Made by a program: the position numbers and the translations under genes. A DNA stretch of 64,000 nucleotides from Rhypophila decipiens (taxonomy: Eukaryota; Ascomycota; Sordariomycetes; Sordariales; Naviculisporaceae), in NCBI GenBank assembly GCA_033297075.1, contig MU858069.1, positions 186,001 to 250,000 on the forward strand. The letters run 5' to 3'. The notes beneath the pieces were generated by a model. The model was not told the DNA's origin. It worked only from the letters and a program-made list of their open reading frames with translations, and did no database searches. This document shows positions 11,326-23,200 of this stretch, in pieces; the stretch's first letter is position 1; each line of letters starts with the position of its first letter.

Positions 11326-13178
11326 CTAAAAGTGAATGGCCTTGCTGTAAGTGGCCATGGCTGCCTCCTTGAAAGCCTCGGCGAGCGTGGGGTGGGCGTG
11401 GCATGTGCGGGCGATATCCTCGCTTGAAGCACCGTACTCCAGAGCGAGTGTTCCCTCGGCAATCATCTCGCCGGCATTGGGTCCGATGATGTGCACACCA
11501 AGGAGCCGGTCAGTCTCGGGGTCCGCAATCATCTTGACCATACCCTCAGTGTCAAGGTTGGTCTTGGCACGGGAGTTGGCGCTGAAGGGGAAGGTGCCAA
11601 CACGGTACTTGATGCCGGCCTTCTTGAGATCTTGCTCCGACTGGCCAACCCAGGCAACCTCGGGGAAAGTGTACATGACAGAAGGAATGCAGCCATAGTT
11701 GACGTGGCCATAGCCCTTCTTGATGTATTCAACAACAGCGACAGCCTCCTCCTCGGCCTTGTGGGCAAGCATAGGCCCAAAGGTGGCGTCGCCAACGCAG
11801 CGGATGTGGGGGAGCTTGGTGCGGTACTCGGAGTCGATGACAACACGTCCGCGCTCGTCAACCTCGAGGCCGATCTTCTCGAGGCCGAGACCACCGGTAT
11901 AGGGGCGACGGCCGATGGCGACCAGGACTACGTCGGCATCAAGCTAGCACAAAGTTAGCGACTAGATTCGACTTGTCGACGCATCCACATCCACACTCGG
12001 GGGCGAAAGTCGGGCCCGGAGGGTGTCGCGTAAAATGGATGACTTGGGGATTGCCAAAAACAACTTACAGTCTCCTGCTTGCCACCCTTGGCAGAGTCGA
12101 CCTCAATCTTGACGGTTTCGCCGCTCTTGTCTCCGCTGACGACCTTGGTTCCGGTCTTGAAGTTGATTCCCTGTTTCTTCAGGATCTTTTGCGCCTGCTT
12201 GGCGATCTCGAGATCCATTCCGGGGCCACCGATGACGTCGAGGAACTCAACAACAGTGACCTCTGATCCCAATCTTGACCACACAGAGGCCATCTCAAGA
12301 CCGATAATACCACCGCCAATAACAAGCATCTTCTTGGGGACCTCCTCGAGGGCAATTGCGCCCGTGCTGCTGACGACGCGCTTCTCATCGATCTCGAGGC
12401 CGGGGAAGGGAGTGGCCTCACTGCCAGTCGCGATCAGGATATTCTTGCCCACGACGCTGGTCTCTCCACCATCGTTGAGCTGAACCTTGATGGTGTGCTC
12501 GTCCTGGAACGAGCCAGTTCCCTTGATGTACTCGACGCCGTTCTTCTTGAGCAGAAACTCAACACCCTTTGTGAGGCCGTTGACAGACTGGTCCTTCGCC
12601 TTCATCAGCTGTTTTAAGTTGAGTTTTACATCGCCGACCTCGATACCGCGGTGCTTTGTGTCGTGTAGGACCTGGTGGTAGAGATGCGAGTTGTTGAGGA
12701 GCGACTTGGAGGGAATGCAGCCGACGTTGAGGCAGGTACCACCGAGCGTGCCGCGCTTTTCGATACAGGTGACCTGGTGGGGGAGAACAAGTCAATGTCA
12801 GTTCAAGACGGGAAACACGAGATAGCGATCGCATTGCTACAAACCTTCATGCCTTCTTGGCCCGCCTTGATGGCAGCGACATAACCGGCAACACCTCCAC
12901 CGATGATGACAAGATCCTTCTCCTCTGAGACCAACTCAGTCAGCCACGACCAACCACCATCAATTGGAATCAAGGAGTGGTAATACTAACCAGCTGCGCT
13001 CGCGAACGTCCGGCTCCATCTCTGTGAGGGAACGATTGATGGGAGACTGCGGAAGGAAATGTTAAAAAGAGCTATTTTTTTTTTGCCGCAGTGACGTGCA
13101 TCAAATCTTGGACACTTACCCTGATGGCTTGAATGCGGACCTGACCGCAGTCCGGTTTAATAATCTTTGGGAGAGCAT
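11326..13178 (-). CDS. LPD1: dihydrolipoyl dehydrogenase, mitochondrial (E3 subunit)
   Basis: FAD enzyme that reoxidises dihydrolipoamide for the pyruvate, 2-oxoglutarate and branched-chain dehydrogenases and the glycine cleavage system. Clear exons: 12924-12845, 12773-12069 and 11943-11326, plus an upstream exon ending at 12992. Visible motifs: FAD site [10 protein letters not shown], redox disulfide [17 protein letters not shown] site [11 protein letters not shown], and the C-terminal active-site [13 protein letters not shown]; the protein ends SKAIHF. The proposed start at 13178 gives a presequence-like [19 protein letters not shown] (exon 13178-13120). Joining it to exon 13046-12992 (in-frame reading [12 protein letters not shown]) leaves the frame off by one. 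A shorter second exon (13014-12992) or another donor restores it, giving about 494-496 residues. The enzyme call is firm; the first junction is not. Confidence 0.93.
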
Positions 13179-13753
13179 CTTTCCTGGCGTTTATGGATCC
13201 GTGAAGATGTTTGTAGTGGAAAAAAAGAACAGAAAGAAAATAGTTTCAAATTGAATCCAGTAAACACCAAGAAGTGAGCGAAGGGATCGTCAAGAAAGGG
13301 TGGATGAGCCCGGTGACGATGGATACTCAACTTTGAAAGCTGGGCGCAGCGCGGATTGTTGGGACGGCTAGCAGCTTTTCTCGGGAAAGAAAACTGTCAA
13401 GGCGATTGCACGGCCGCAGGCCTGTTTAGTAACGGCAGTCACGGCTTGGGATTGGCTGGTAAAACATTCCCGCCAAGCTCTGGTACGGACTGGACCAATT
13501 GGGTGGCTCGCTTGTCACTTTTTAGCGGCCTCTCTCCTGTTCGAGGTTCCGACTTTGCTACGTCCGTCCGCCCGTCAAAACTGGAGGCCAAGTATTTTTT
13601 TGTGGATCGAGTTATCAAGGCCCCTTGACCCCATGACCGCCTTTCAAGGATGACGCTCCAACTTCCCCTTAAAAACAGTTGGAAAAGCCGGGGTAAACCG
13701 TAGTCAACCGCTCACAGTATTATTCATCACGGTCGTTTGAGGCAAAATGGATA
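13179..13753. other. intergenic, LPD1 upstream region
   Basis: This holds the LPD1 promoter and leader. On the minus strand no ATG lies between 13179 and about 13465, so an extra upstream coding exon just 5' of the proposed LPD1 start is unlikely. No other gene is seen. Confidence 0.5.
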
Positions 13754-14038
13754 ATGAGCTTCGAATTCACGTCTGCTACTCCCACAGGGCACTCAAGATT
13801 AGCAATCAAGGAAGGTGCTGTACGGAGTAGTGAATGTTGGAGGCGTTATGATGATCCACCAAGGGCATACGAGAGACTTTTTGAGGCACTTCTTAAACAC
13901 GGTATTTATCATGCCTTTGTTCCAAGTGTTGACGCCCCTTTTTTGACCTACACATATGTCGACGACCTGATTGTCAACGGGTGGCCAGAGAATGGCCATG
14001 ATCTATTCGTTCTAACTGTATATGAGAAGGGATATTAA
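13754..14038 (+). CDS. small ORF, 94 residues, doubtful
   Basis: An ATG-initiated open frame fills most of the space between the LPD1 start and the SGD1 stop, ending 13 bp before the convergent SGD1 stop codon. The product (starting MSFEFTSATPTG, ending VYEKGY) has mixed, protein-like composition but no motif, signal peptide or family I recognise. With an A/T content higher than its neighbours and no intron it may be a chance frame. It is listed because it starts with ATG and is unusually open for this gap. Confidence 0.2.
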   Translation: MSFEFTSATPTGHSRLAIKEGAVRSSECWRRYDDPPRAYERLFEALLKHGIYHAFVPSVDAPFLTYTYVDDLIVNGWPENGHDLFVLTVYEKGY

Positions 14039-14051
14039 TATCTGTCCTTGA

Positions 14052-16828
14052 TTAGTCAGCCAAGTCCTGAGCTGCCCCCTGAAGCGCCTTCTCGGCGAGT
14101 TTGCAGCCCTCTTTGATACGCTTGGTTTCTGGCACGAGATCTGTCTTGCGAACAACCTTCCTGATGAACCACAATAGACCCGTGGCAAGTTCAGGAACCT
14201 CCTCCTCGACGGCTCCGAATATCTTGAGGATTGCCGCATCACCTTCGCCTCGTTCCTTGCTCTTATTCTGGCATTCTTGCAGCACCGTGATAAGCAAGAT
14301 TTCCACCATAGCCTTGGCTTTTGTCTGGAGGTGAGCAAGGCTGAGGCACTTGAGAATGGCAAGTGAGAGATGCCCGCTCGCCACTAGGGTGCCATATAGC
14401 TTGGCCACATTCACGAAACGGTGTGTTTCTACGACATCGTCTTCGTCCTCATCTTCGGCGTCGTCTTCAAATAGCGACTCCCCCAGTCTCCTGAACATTC
14501 GCCAGAGTGTGTCCTGGAAGGACCACCGACTCCTGTGATCTATACAGAACTTCTTGGCTACTAAAGCGTAGTAGGGGTTGTAGTGTTTCTCAGCCCCAGA
14601 CAACTGGACAATGACGTTGGCTATCTCCCGTTTTTGCTCCTTGTTGAGTCGTAGTTTGAGAATCCTGTAGTAGGCATCTTCATAGTCTAGCGACGACAGA
14701 AGTGAAACGAATATCGATCGACGGACATCCGTATTCATGCCTTGCTCTCGCGCAAGCTCTGCCAAGTCTGGCTGCCCTTCATCCTCACTGTCCAACTGGA
14801 AGCTGTCGTTATCCTCGTCGTCGGCCTCTTGTAAGCTGTTGTTCTCCTCCTTCGACCGCTTCTCCTCGGCAGAAGGGCCGGCCCAACTTGCACCCACAAG
14901 CCACCATTTGCCCTTCTTGTCCGAATTTCGTATATCGTTTAGCCCTACGCCCAACGTTTCACTCGATTTCAGCTTTTTTGAATTGAGTGATCCAAGGAGC
15001 TTTTTCATCCTCGTGGCATGTTCTGAGACTACCGCCGAGGCAACAGCACCGGTCTTCATCTTGTTATCTTTCAGGTCGTTTATGGTCTCAATCATAAACT
15101 TGGTCCTGACGCTGAGGTTTTTCTCCCCTATCTTAGCCACTGCCGGACGAATTAAGGAGACGATATCTTTGAGTGCCTTATCATCATCCCTTTTGAGTGC
15201 AGGTCCTGACATGCGAACGATCCTGAGCAAGAGCTCAGCGTTGAGCTCAGATAGGTCACTCAGGAGCAGGCGGATGTAGTCGAAGAGTAGTTTAGGCCCG
15301 ATCATTTGAAAATTGTACAGCTGTGCAAGAAATGTGATGAGATTGGATGTGTGTTTCGGCACGTCCGGTCCCTCAACGGCAGCAAGTCTGGCTTCCTCGT
15401 GGTGCTTATCGAACCGCTCGACCGTGTCCTGAATCAGCTGTGCGCCAAGGTCCATTCCGATAACCTTGTAGACTGCCGTGGCAAAGCCAGCGACGAGGAT
15501 GAGAATGGTATCGGGCAGACTCGTCGGCTCGCACACCTGAGTTAGTAACAAGTCGACCAACGAGGAGGAGACATGCTGCCGTGGGTTTTCCCGATAGAGC
15601 TTCTCAATATCTCCTACAATGCCAAGTAGGTTGGATTCTGTAATCCTATTGATAAGGCCCTGTGTTTGCCGGCGGATACGTGCGGCCAGCTCAGCGTCCG
15701 AGCCTGTTTCTTTTCCAAGAGACGGAGGTACGTATTTGACAGTGGTTTGCCCCGTGGTCGGCGCAACGTAGGGATTTTCTCGCACTCTCTTCTCCACTGG
15801 TTTTGCTTCAGTTTCAGAGTCCAGGTCTGAGTCAAAGCCACCGAACTCGCCGTCTTCATCCTCGTCGCCATCCTCGTCGAAGTCGTCACCTTCCATATCC
15901 TCGTCGTCTTCGTCGGAGCCTTCACCCTCTGAACCGCTCAAGAGGCCATCCAGGCCATCACTAAGATCGCTGTCGCCATCCATGTCGGAGTCGTCCGAGG
16001 CATCATCTCCCTGGCCTTGATTTGGCTTGGAATTTGCTTGGACAGCTTGCTCGGTCGCCTTCCTCCTTTTCTGGGCCAGCCATTCGTCTGCCTCTGCCTT
16101 TCTTTTTCTTTTTTCGGTTTTGGCGCCATCCACTCCCTCGTCGAGGCCGTCCAACAAATCTCCCAAACCGTCTTCCATGAAAGATTTTGGAAGACTTTTG
16201 CGCCCCTTGAGGCCCAGCATTTTCTCCAAATGTGCGATTTCGGCATCATCCTTGGCCAGTTTATCCTTGACGGTCTTGCTCATCTTCGTTTTGGATGGAG
16301 GAGTGGTTTCCTCTTCCTCGAATTCTTGGACGTCATCCTCGCTCGATTCGTCATCCTCGTTCAGATCGATAGACATGCCACTGTCATCTTCATCCTCCTC
16401 TTCCTCCTGGTCGTCGTCGTCCTCCTCAACAAAGCCGTCAACGTCATCGTCATCCTCCTGCGGCTTCGGCCCCGTCTTCTTCAGTATTGGTTTGGGCGCA
16501 GAGCTTTTCGGCGCAGAGCTCTTGACCTGGGGCTTTGGTGTGGAATGAGATGTTGCAGGCCTTGCTGTTGTCGTACTCGCATGGCGCCGGTGTTGCTGGG
16601 CTGCCGAAACCCGCTGGGCCTTCTGTTGGTTTCGCTCTGCCTTCCGACGATCTTTTCGCGATACTGGCTGGTTCCGGTTCTTTCGCCCTTGACTGGTTCC
16701 TGGTTCTAGATCGTGAACTGGGTTAGCCGGATTTTTTGGAAGTCAGCACAAACTTTTTAGTACGCACCTGGCACACCCAGCTCCTTTAGGAGCTGAAATG
16801 GTAGGAGAGGCTGTTTGGGTGGTGGCAT
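14052..16828 (-). CDS. SGD1: Sgd1/NOM1-type nucleolar protein with MIF4G and MA3 domains
   Basis: Nucleolar protein of the NOM1/Sgd1 family, needed for 40S (18S rRNA) ribosome maturation; the yeast name comes from suppression of a glycerol defect. Two exons (16828-16768 and 16705-14052) give 904 residues. The start reads MPPPKQPLLPFQLLKELGVP; the intron has GTGCGT and CTAG ends. The basic N-terminal part (RKDRRKAER) is followed by long acidic stretches (about residues 95-145 and 250-320). A MIF4G domain spans about 360-575 (LINRITESNLLGIVGDIEKL) and an MA3 domain about 678-790 (NTDVRRSIFVSLLSSLDYED). The domain pair with an acidic N-terminal half distinguishes it from eIF4G and CWC22. It shares a 460-bp divergent promoter region with SRP14. 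Confidence 0.92.
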
Positions 16829-17288
16829 ATTTGCGACTTGGACGAAGAAGTTCAAGTGTTCCCTCCAACACCTATTTTCAGGAGCGTCGAGGCCTTCAAA
16901 AAAGTTTATAGTGGGGGGTGGTCTACAAGGTTGTTCAAGCTACCAAAAAAGACTTTCCCTGTAACTGGGCTGGCAAATGGTACGTAGTTTCGCTAAAATG
17001 CGCGTAAGGATTACAGCTTAGGGGCGAGAAAAATTGTGTAAGGCTGTATCCAGGTATTTCTTGTGGGAAAAGTCCGTTGTCAATTTCAATGGTGGATCAT
17101 CAGCCGATCATCTTTGCAGGGGATTCAGCGGGGTCCATTGCTGAAACCCCACAAGTTAAACAACGTCCACCGTTTCGTGGGGCAGCGAACGGGGGGCCGA
17201 TCTCAGGTTTACCTTCCACTCATCACCAGTTGGCTCTCACTCTCACAATCTCATAGCTGATCCAGCACCGTCAGCTCCTTCCGTCAAC
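16829..17288. promoter_or_regulatory. divergent promoter region, SGD1 / SRP14
   Basis: 460 bp between the start codons of SGD1 (leftward) and SRP14 (rightward). It must contain both leaders and both promoters. No specific factor site is claimed. Confidence 0.5.
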
Positions 17289-17835
17289 ATGACTCCTTTA
17301 ACACACGAAGAGGTACGTTACATGCTATTTCATTTGTATAAATGCCCCAAAAAGTCGGCATCACTACTAACTTCAATCCTAGTTCTTCGCCAAGCTCGGT
17401 GAGCTCATCCTCTCAGGCAAGAATGATCCCCTTTTCGAAATCTTTCTCACCCAAAAACGATGTAAGGCCTGGCCTCTCCTACTCCACCATCAACTGAAGC
17501 CAGGACGGCTCTGACATGCAATCATCACAGACACCTATGGCTCCGAACTTCCAAAGCCAAGTGAAGAGAACCCCTTTCCCGAGACAAGCCTCGAGAAGCC
17601 ACTGCCCATCTTGATACACGCCACAGACGGCTTGTTCAAGGAAGAGCGGCCGCAGAGGACGAAGCTCAGCACCTTGGTTCAGCCCGACCAGCTAGATGGC
17701 TTTTACAGCCGATACGCCGAGGTGTGCAAGGGCAGCATGGCGGCCTTGAAACCCAGAGACAGGAGGACTAAGAAAGCGAAAGCCAGGAAGAAGAAGGGCG
17801 GTGCAGGGCAGACCAGCATGACGGCCATTCCTTGA
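17289..17835 (+). CDS. SRP14: signal recognition particle subunit SRP14
   Basis: SRP14 binds the Alu domain of SRP RNA and mediates elongation arrest during co-translational targeting to the ER. Three exons (17289-17312, 17383-17461, 17531-17835) give 135 residues; introns have GTACGT/CTAG and GTAAGG/CACAG ends. The product starts MTPLTHEEFFAKLGELI and includes GLFKEERPQRTKLSTLVQP and DGFYSRYAEVCKGSMAALK, the family's conserved C-terminal helix region. The very basic tail (KKAKARKKKGG) is usual for fungal and plant SRP14. The 8-codon first exon is short but in frame. Family recognition is by sequence pattern. Confidence 0.93.
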
Positions 17836-20280
17836 TGGATGGATGGAGGACTTTTTTCACTTTTTCTTATTTCATCTGGAGACTGGTCGCTGCGGAGAAC
17901 AACGAACCAACCCGATCATGACATTTGACTGTGGAAGAGCGTCATTGTGTCGCTTCCCATACCAGCTCGTCGTTCTGAAGCCTTGATCAAAAGTCCCTCT
18001 TTCCTTCTCCCGTGGGATACCTCAGTCAACAGTGTGGTACCTGATCTTAGTCTTCGGGTCTTTTGTCTTGCCGTCAGTCACTAGAAAGTCGGGTAGGCGC
18101 TTGGAAAAGGCACCTGGAGGAGAGAGCAGCACGAGCGGCCGTGCCTACATACAAACACAACAGTTCAAGATATCCAAACCCCCTTAAGACTGATACCCAA
18201 CCTACATATGACAATCCACATCACTTAGTTGACCATCTCGCCAATTTTGCCAATTATCAGGCAATGTCTCCCTGTGGCATATGAACCGCCATCTCCAGCC
18301 ACCTCTTCTCCGCTGCCTGATGCTGCTTTCGTACCCCGTCCAATGTGGTGTACACTACATGAGCAAACAAAAGCAATAATCAACTTGCAGGAGCAAAGGG
18401 CCCGGTTTAGAATATCCCGTATAATTCAGCATACGCACTGCAACCCCTCCATGCTAGTTCTAAGTACCCAAGGCAGGTAGGTACCTACACTAGAAGATTC
18501 CACTCGAGTAGTCGATGTAGCCGGCATCTAGCCAAGGTACCTAGATCGGTAGATGGTTTGCTTGCTCCGTTCTCATTAAACATCATATCCCGTACCTACC
18601 TTACCCACTACCTCCAGTCTTGTACAATAACATCCCTACTTCACACAAGAAAAGCACAACAATATACACTTAAGACCGAATGCCGGTCGGGGCTGTAGGC
18701 GGTGCTTCCCCGGACGATGCGTACATGGTATCTCGCTCGTGATCAACATGAGGCTGGAGTAGTGAACCCGTCCCCGTCCATCTATCTCAACGGGTCACCG
18801 GGCAGGTTCACGGTCTAAGATAAGGTCGCACTATCTGCCATAGCTTCGCATTTTAAATGTTAAAAGGAAAAAGGAAATATACTACCAGAACCGCACAGCA
18901 CTTGAAGATCAGACTGCCCCTTATGACTTTCATAACAACAGCTAATAATAAGGTCAGATTACACACATCAGATCAAGCACCAGCAGGTGCGGCGATGGTG
19001 GGCTCATGAGCCGAGGAACCGTATCGGAGAGCCTGATAAACATCGTCCCATCAAGCACAGTTAATTTCATATCAACCACCAGGACAATCAGCAGATATAT
19101 AGAGTTCGGCATGCTTGAAACTGTGCAACATAGCCATGGAATACCGGTAGACAGGGCAGAGGCAGACAGGACCCAATGTCAGATAGGATCAGGGTCACAT
19201 GAAATTGCTCTCATTTTCTAGGGTAATCTATCATGATACCTAAGCAGACGAAAGGCTCGAATGCCACAAACCGCCGTATGGGGCACGACGGTTCAGGCTC
19301 TCCAAGGAGACAGAGAGAAGCCCCTATGTCTACCCGGTCAAGCGAGGGCCCGCAGCGGCTACCATGCTGCTTTCTCGTAACATGAATCTGATAGAGATTC
19401 TTAGCCGTTTCCGGTCTCCATGTGGTGATACAGAGACATCGTGTAATGAGCCGTGCCAGTATAACGTAGGGGGTGGGTATCCGCACAACAAACCACCCAT
19501 GTCACCAACACAATAAACACCAGAACGCCATTTCCAAAGTGCGCCTTTTAAGTGGTGACCTGTATGTTGCCTGTCGTGTCGCCGAAAATATTCCTACGCA
19601 TCGCCCTTAAGGGAACTCACCATGCACCAGGCACAGGCCTCGCCCGCGCTCACACAACTTTACCAATAAGCACATAAACCACTGTCCAACGCCTTCCATC
19701 GAGGATTTCCATCGTCGGGATAATCAGCTGCTATTCGACTGTACACATTCTAGGTAAAAGCCTTCTGGTTGTCCCTTTTTCTCAATGATAATCCTCCCAA
19801 AAAGCACGCCGAAGCTGTCATTATGATAAGAAAAATAACTTTTGCCGCGTGGGATCGCCCGAAGTGGTTGAAGACTACTGCCAGCGCTTCTTTGCTTTGT
19901 TGACCCCAGTCAAGTTTCCAGTGTTACTGAGTGGCATAGTTGCATGACAGCCAGGAACGACCGGTATGACGAAGCTTACCCACTTAAAACACATCTGCGT
20001 GTAGCAAAGGGAACGAAGGCAGCGCCGATAGGATCGATGATAGGATATTAGGAAGGAGATTGACGAATACAAAGTCCTGTCGGGTCTGGAGTAAGACGAA
20101 CGATGATGCCGGTTGAGTCGAGAAACGGAATAGTGCGTGACCGAAAAAACTGCCAGATCCAGAAGAACAAAAAGGAAGGTAGGAAATGAGTGCCAGAGGA
20201 AATGTTCCTGAAGCTGGGTCGCAGAACATACAAAGACTCGATGTTCATGCCATGGTGTTGACCCCTTGTTGTCGGATCCT
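17836..20280. other. intergenic between convergent SRP14 and GBP2-type gene
   Basis: 2.4 kb between two convergent stop codons, so both 3' UTRs and terminators lie here. No coding gene is recognisable. Two GGTACC-centred palindromes occur: a perfect 12-bp GTAGGTACCTAC at 18477-18488 and AGGTACCT at 18535-18542. Confidence 0.5.
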
Positions 20281-23200
20281 TTACATGATCTGGTCTTGGG
20301 TCAAGCCGCCATGGGGATCGGTGTCCATAGCATCTCCTGCACCCGGAGTGAGATACTTCACGAAGCTCAAGCCGAGGGGACGACCGCCATACTGATAGCC
20401 TTGGAACTTGCTGATAGCAGTCTCAGCAGTCTCAGCGTTGTCGAACCTGACGACTCCGGACCCACGAGATCGCCCAGATGGCTCGTACTGGATCTCAGCC
20501 TGCTCGACCTTGCCAATAGTCGAGAAGAGCTCAACCAGATCATCATTGCTGGTGGACCATGGTAGCTGCGAAAGAGTTAGTTTGAAACACCGACTTGAAG
20601 GGTTTATGCCCGACTTACATTGCGCACGTAGATGGTCTCAGACTTGTCGTTGCCTGAGGTCGCAAAGTCAGTGAAGGGGTTGGGTGCAGCAGAGGCATTG
20701 CCAGCATCGAACCCAGCGCCAGGGCCGCCGCCACCGCCGCCGCCGCCAGGGCCACCACCACCTCCGTATCCTCCCCCACGACCACCATAGCCGCCACCGC
20801 CGCCGCCAAATCCTCCGCGGCCTCCACCGAAGCCTCCACGGCCGCCATAGCCGCCACCGAAAGCACCACGGCCGCCGAAGCCACCGCGGTTGTAGCCACC
20901 ACCCATGCCGCCGCCTGCGAAACGATCCTCGCGGACCTCGAGGTGACGGCCTTGCCAGTCGTAGCCATTGAATTGCTGAATTGCGTTACGAGCATCCTCG
21001 GGGTTTTCGAAGACAACGATTCCAGAACCCTTCGGGCGGCCATCCGGTCCAAGGTGAACATCAGCGCGGATGACGGATCCGAGCCGAGCTAAATGGTGTT
21101 AATAGATACGCTGCAACTGTTAGACGAGATGTTTGTGCTTACCAGCCTGGCGGAAAAGATCCTTCAGATCCTGCCAACCGACCGTGTACGGAAGCTAGAT
21201 GCAAGTCAATGCGAGAGCCCAACAGCGAATGTACACAAGAAATAAAAAGATGTAACAAACGTTGTTGACATAGATTTGCGGGCGTCCTCCACCGGCACCG
21301 GGCATTCCAGGGTTGAAGCCGCCGCCACCGCCAGGACCGCCGAAACCAGGGCCGTGGTGACCTGGGCCTCCAGCGCCGGGTCCCATTCCACCGCCAAATC
21401 CGCCGCGGTTCGCACCACCGGGAGGGCCGAATCGAGGCTCGGCTTCACGATCCTGGAGAAGAGTTAGTGTATGTGAAACTCTTTGAGAATTTGGGTAAAA
21501 GACTTGCCTCGCGGACATAGACGAGTCGACCCATGAGGTTCTGGTTGCTGAGTGTCGCAACGGCGTTCTGAGCCTGCTCCCTGGTGGCATATTCCACAAT
21601 ACTAAAGCAGCGAATGTTAGCAGTTGTTGCTCAAATTTTGGCATCAGGGAAACTTACCCGCATCCCTACAAAATCCATGGACAATCAAGTCCCACCCGTC
21701 AATCCAACAATTCCATCAAAAAAAAAGAACCAAAAAAAAAGGGAACCGGAAAAATCCAGCCAGATCACTTGTAAAAGCCCACCTTCGACATTCCATTTGG
21801 AAGAAGCAAAACATCAGCATAGAGAACTTCTCCAGCTACAGGGGTTGAAAGTATTAGCGATAAGGTCTTGATGAGCGTGGGGGTTCCAGCACATACCCTG
21901 TCGCATGAAATCCTTGAGGTGATGCCACTTGACGTCGTAGGACAAGTTGCCGACGTAGACACGTCGGTCTTGTTGCGAGGTTTCCTTGATGTTGTTCATG
22001 ACTTGCTCTCGGTGAGCAGCGCGGTCTTCGAAGTTTCTATGGGGTGCTCCGCCGTAACCTGAACCTGGTCCTCCGGTAGGTGCACCTTGTCCAGTCATGG
22101 GGCTGCGGCTTCTTCTTCGGTGTCGGCTCCGCGATCGATCGCGGGGCGAGTATGATCGTCGTGCGTTGGGGCTTCTTGAGCGTCCACGTCTGGGAGAGCG
22201 CGACCTCTCGCGCTGGAAGAGAATGTCAGCAAACAACGGCAACGTTATCAATTCCTGCCAGATCGAAGAAAACCTAAGCAGAAGATAAGATGGAGCCCCA
22301 AAAGGCACCCCTATTCAAAAACAAATCCTCGACCACCGTGACAGGAACCGATAAGGTGATCGACGGCTTATACATGAGACCGCGGATAGATCCAAGTCCG
22401 ATATACCGGTGAATAGGAGGCGATCTCACTGTGTTCTTGTGCCTTTTCCTCTGCTGGTAATTGAACAAGTACCGAGATCGAGGGTGGTCTTAAGTCCACC
22501 GGGTCGTCGCCAAAAGAAAGCAGTCATAAACGCAAATGACTCGGATTGGAACTGATAGGAAACCGAAGAGCATGAACTTACTGGGCGATATGTATCTCCT
22601 GAATCGGCTGTCGAGTGGTAAAGAGGTTAGAAAGAAGCCAGGACAGGGAATTGCCGCGAGAATGCAAGTGAAGGAAGTGCAGTTAGAAGGTAGGTTGGAG
22701 TGGTAATCTGAGTAATGAAGCGAGGCCCAGGACAAAGATGGAGGCGGGGTGGTTGTAGTGACCTCGATTTGTGGGTTCAGGATGGGCAAGACATGCAGAG
22801 AGGGGGTTTGGTAATGTATAAGTAGGGGGGGGATGGCATGGAAGAGGCAGGGTAGTGCAGGGAAGGCAACGCAATGGCATGGCCAAAAGAACCCAGAGGT
22901 TACTTGTGGTCCCAAGGTGCAGCTCGGTGTGTATGGGAAACTGTTTGCAGGCAAGCGAGCGTACTATAAGACGACTGTGACCTCCCCGAACTTGGGAATC
23001 ACAAGTGATGGTAACACGTCATCAGAGCACCTCCTGATTGCTCACGAGGAAATGAGGGCAATCGTGATGGGAGATAAGATGTATTATTGGGATGATGAAG
23101 GGACGAAAAGAAGCAACTTTACTGACAATAGCTGGCAATGAAGCCAAGCAGCGAATTGTCTGTAGCAAGGAAAAAGAGGGGGAAAAGATGGATGATAATG

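Noticed and set aside
16017..16709. Plus-strand open frames of 170-230 codons opposite the SGD1 N-terminal half
   Set aside because: They arise from acidic GAN-codon runs of SGD1 read in reverse (poly-Ser/Leu) and match no family.
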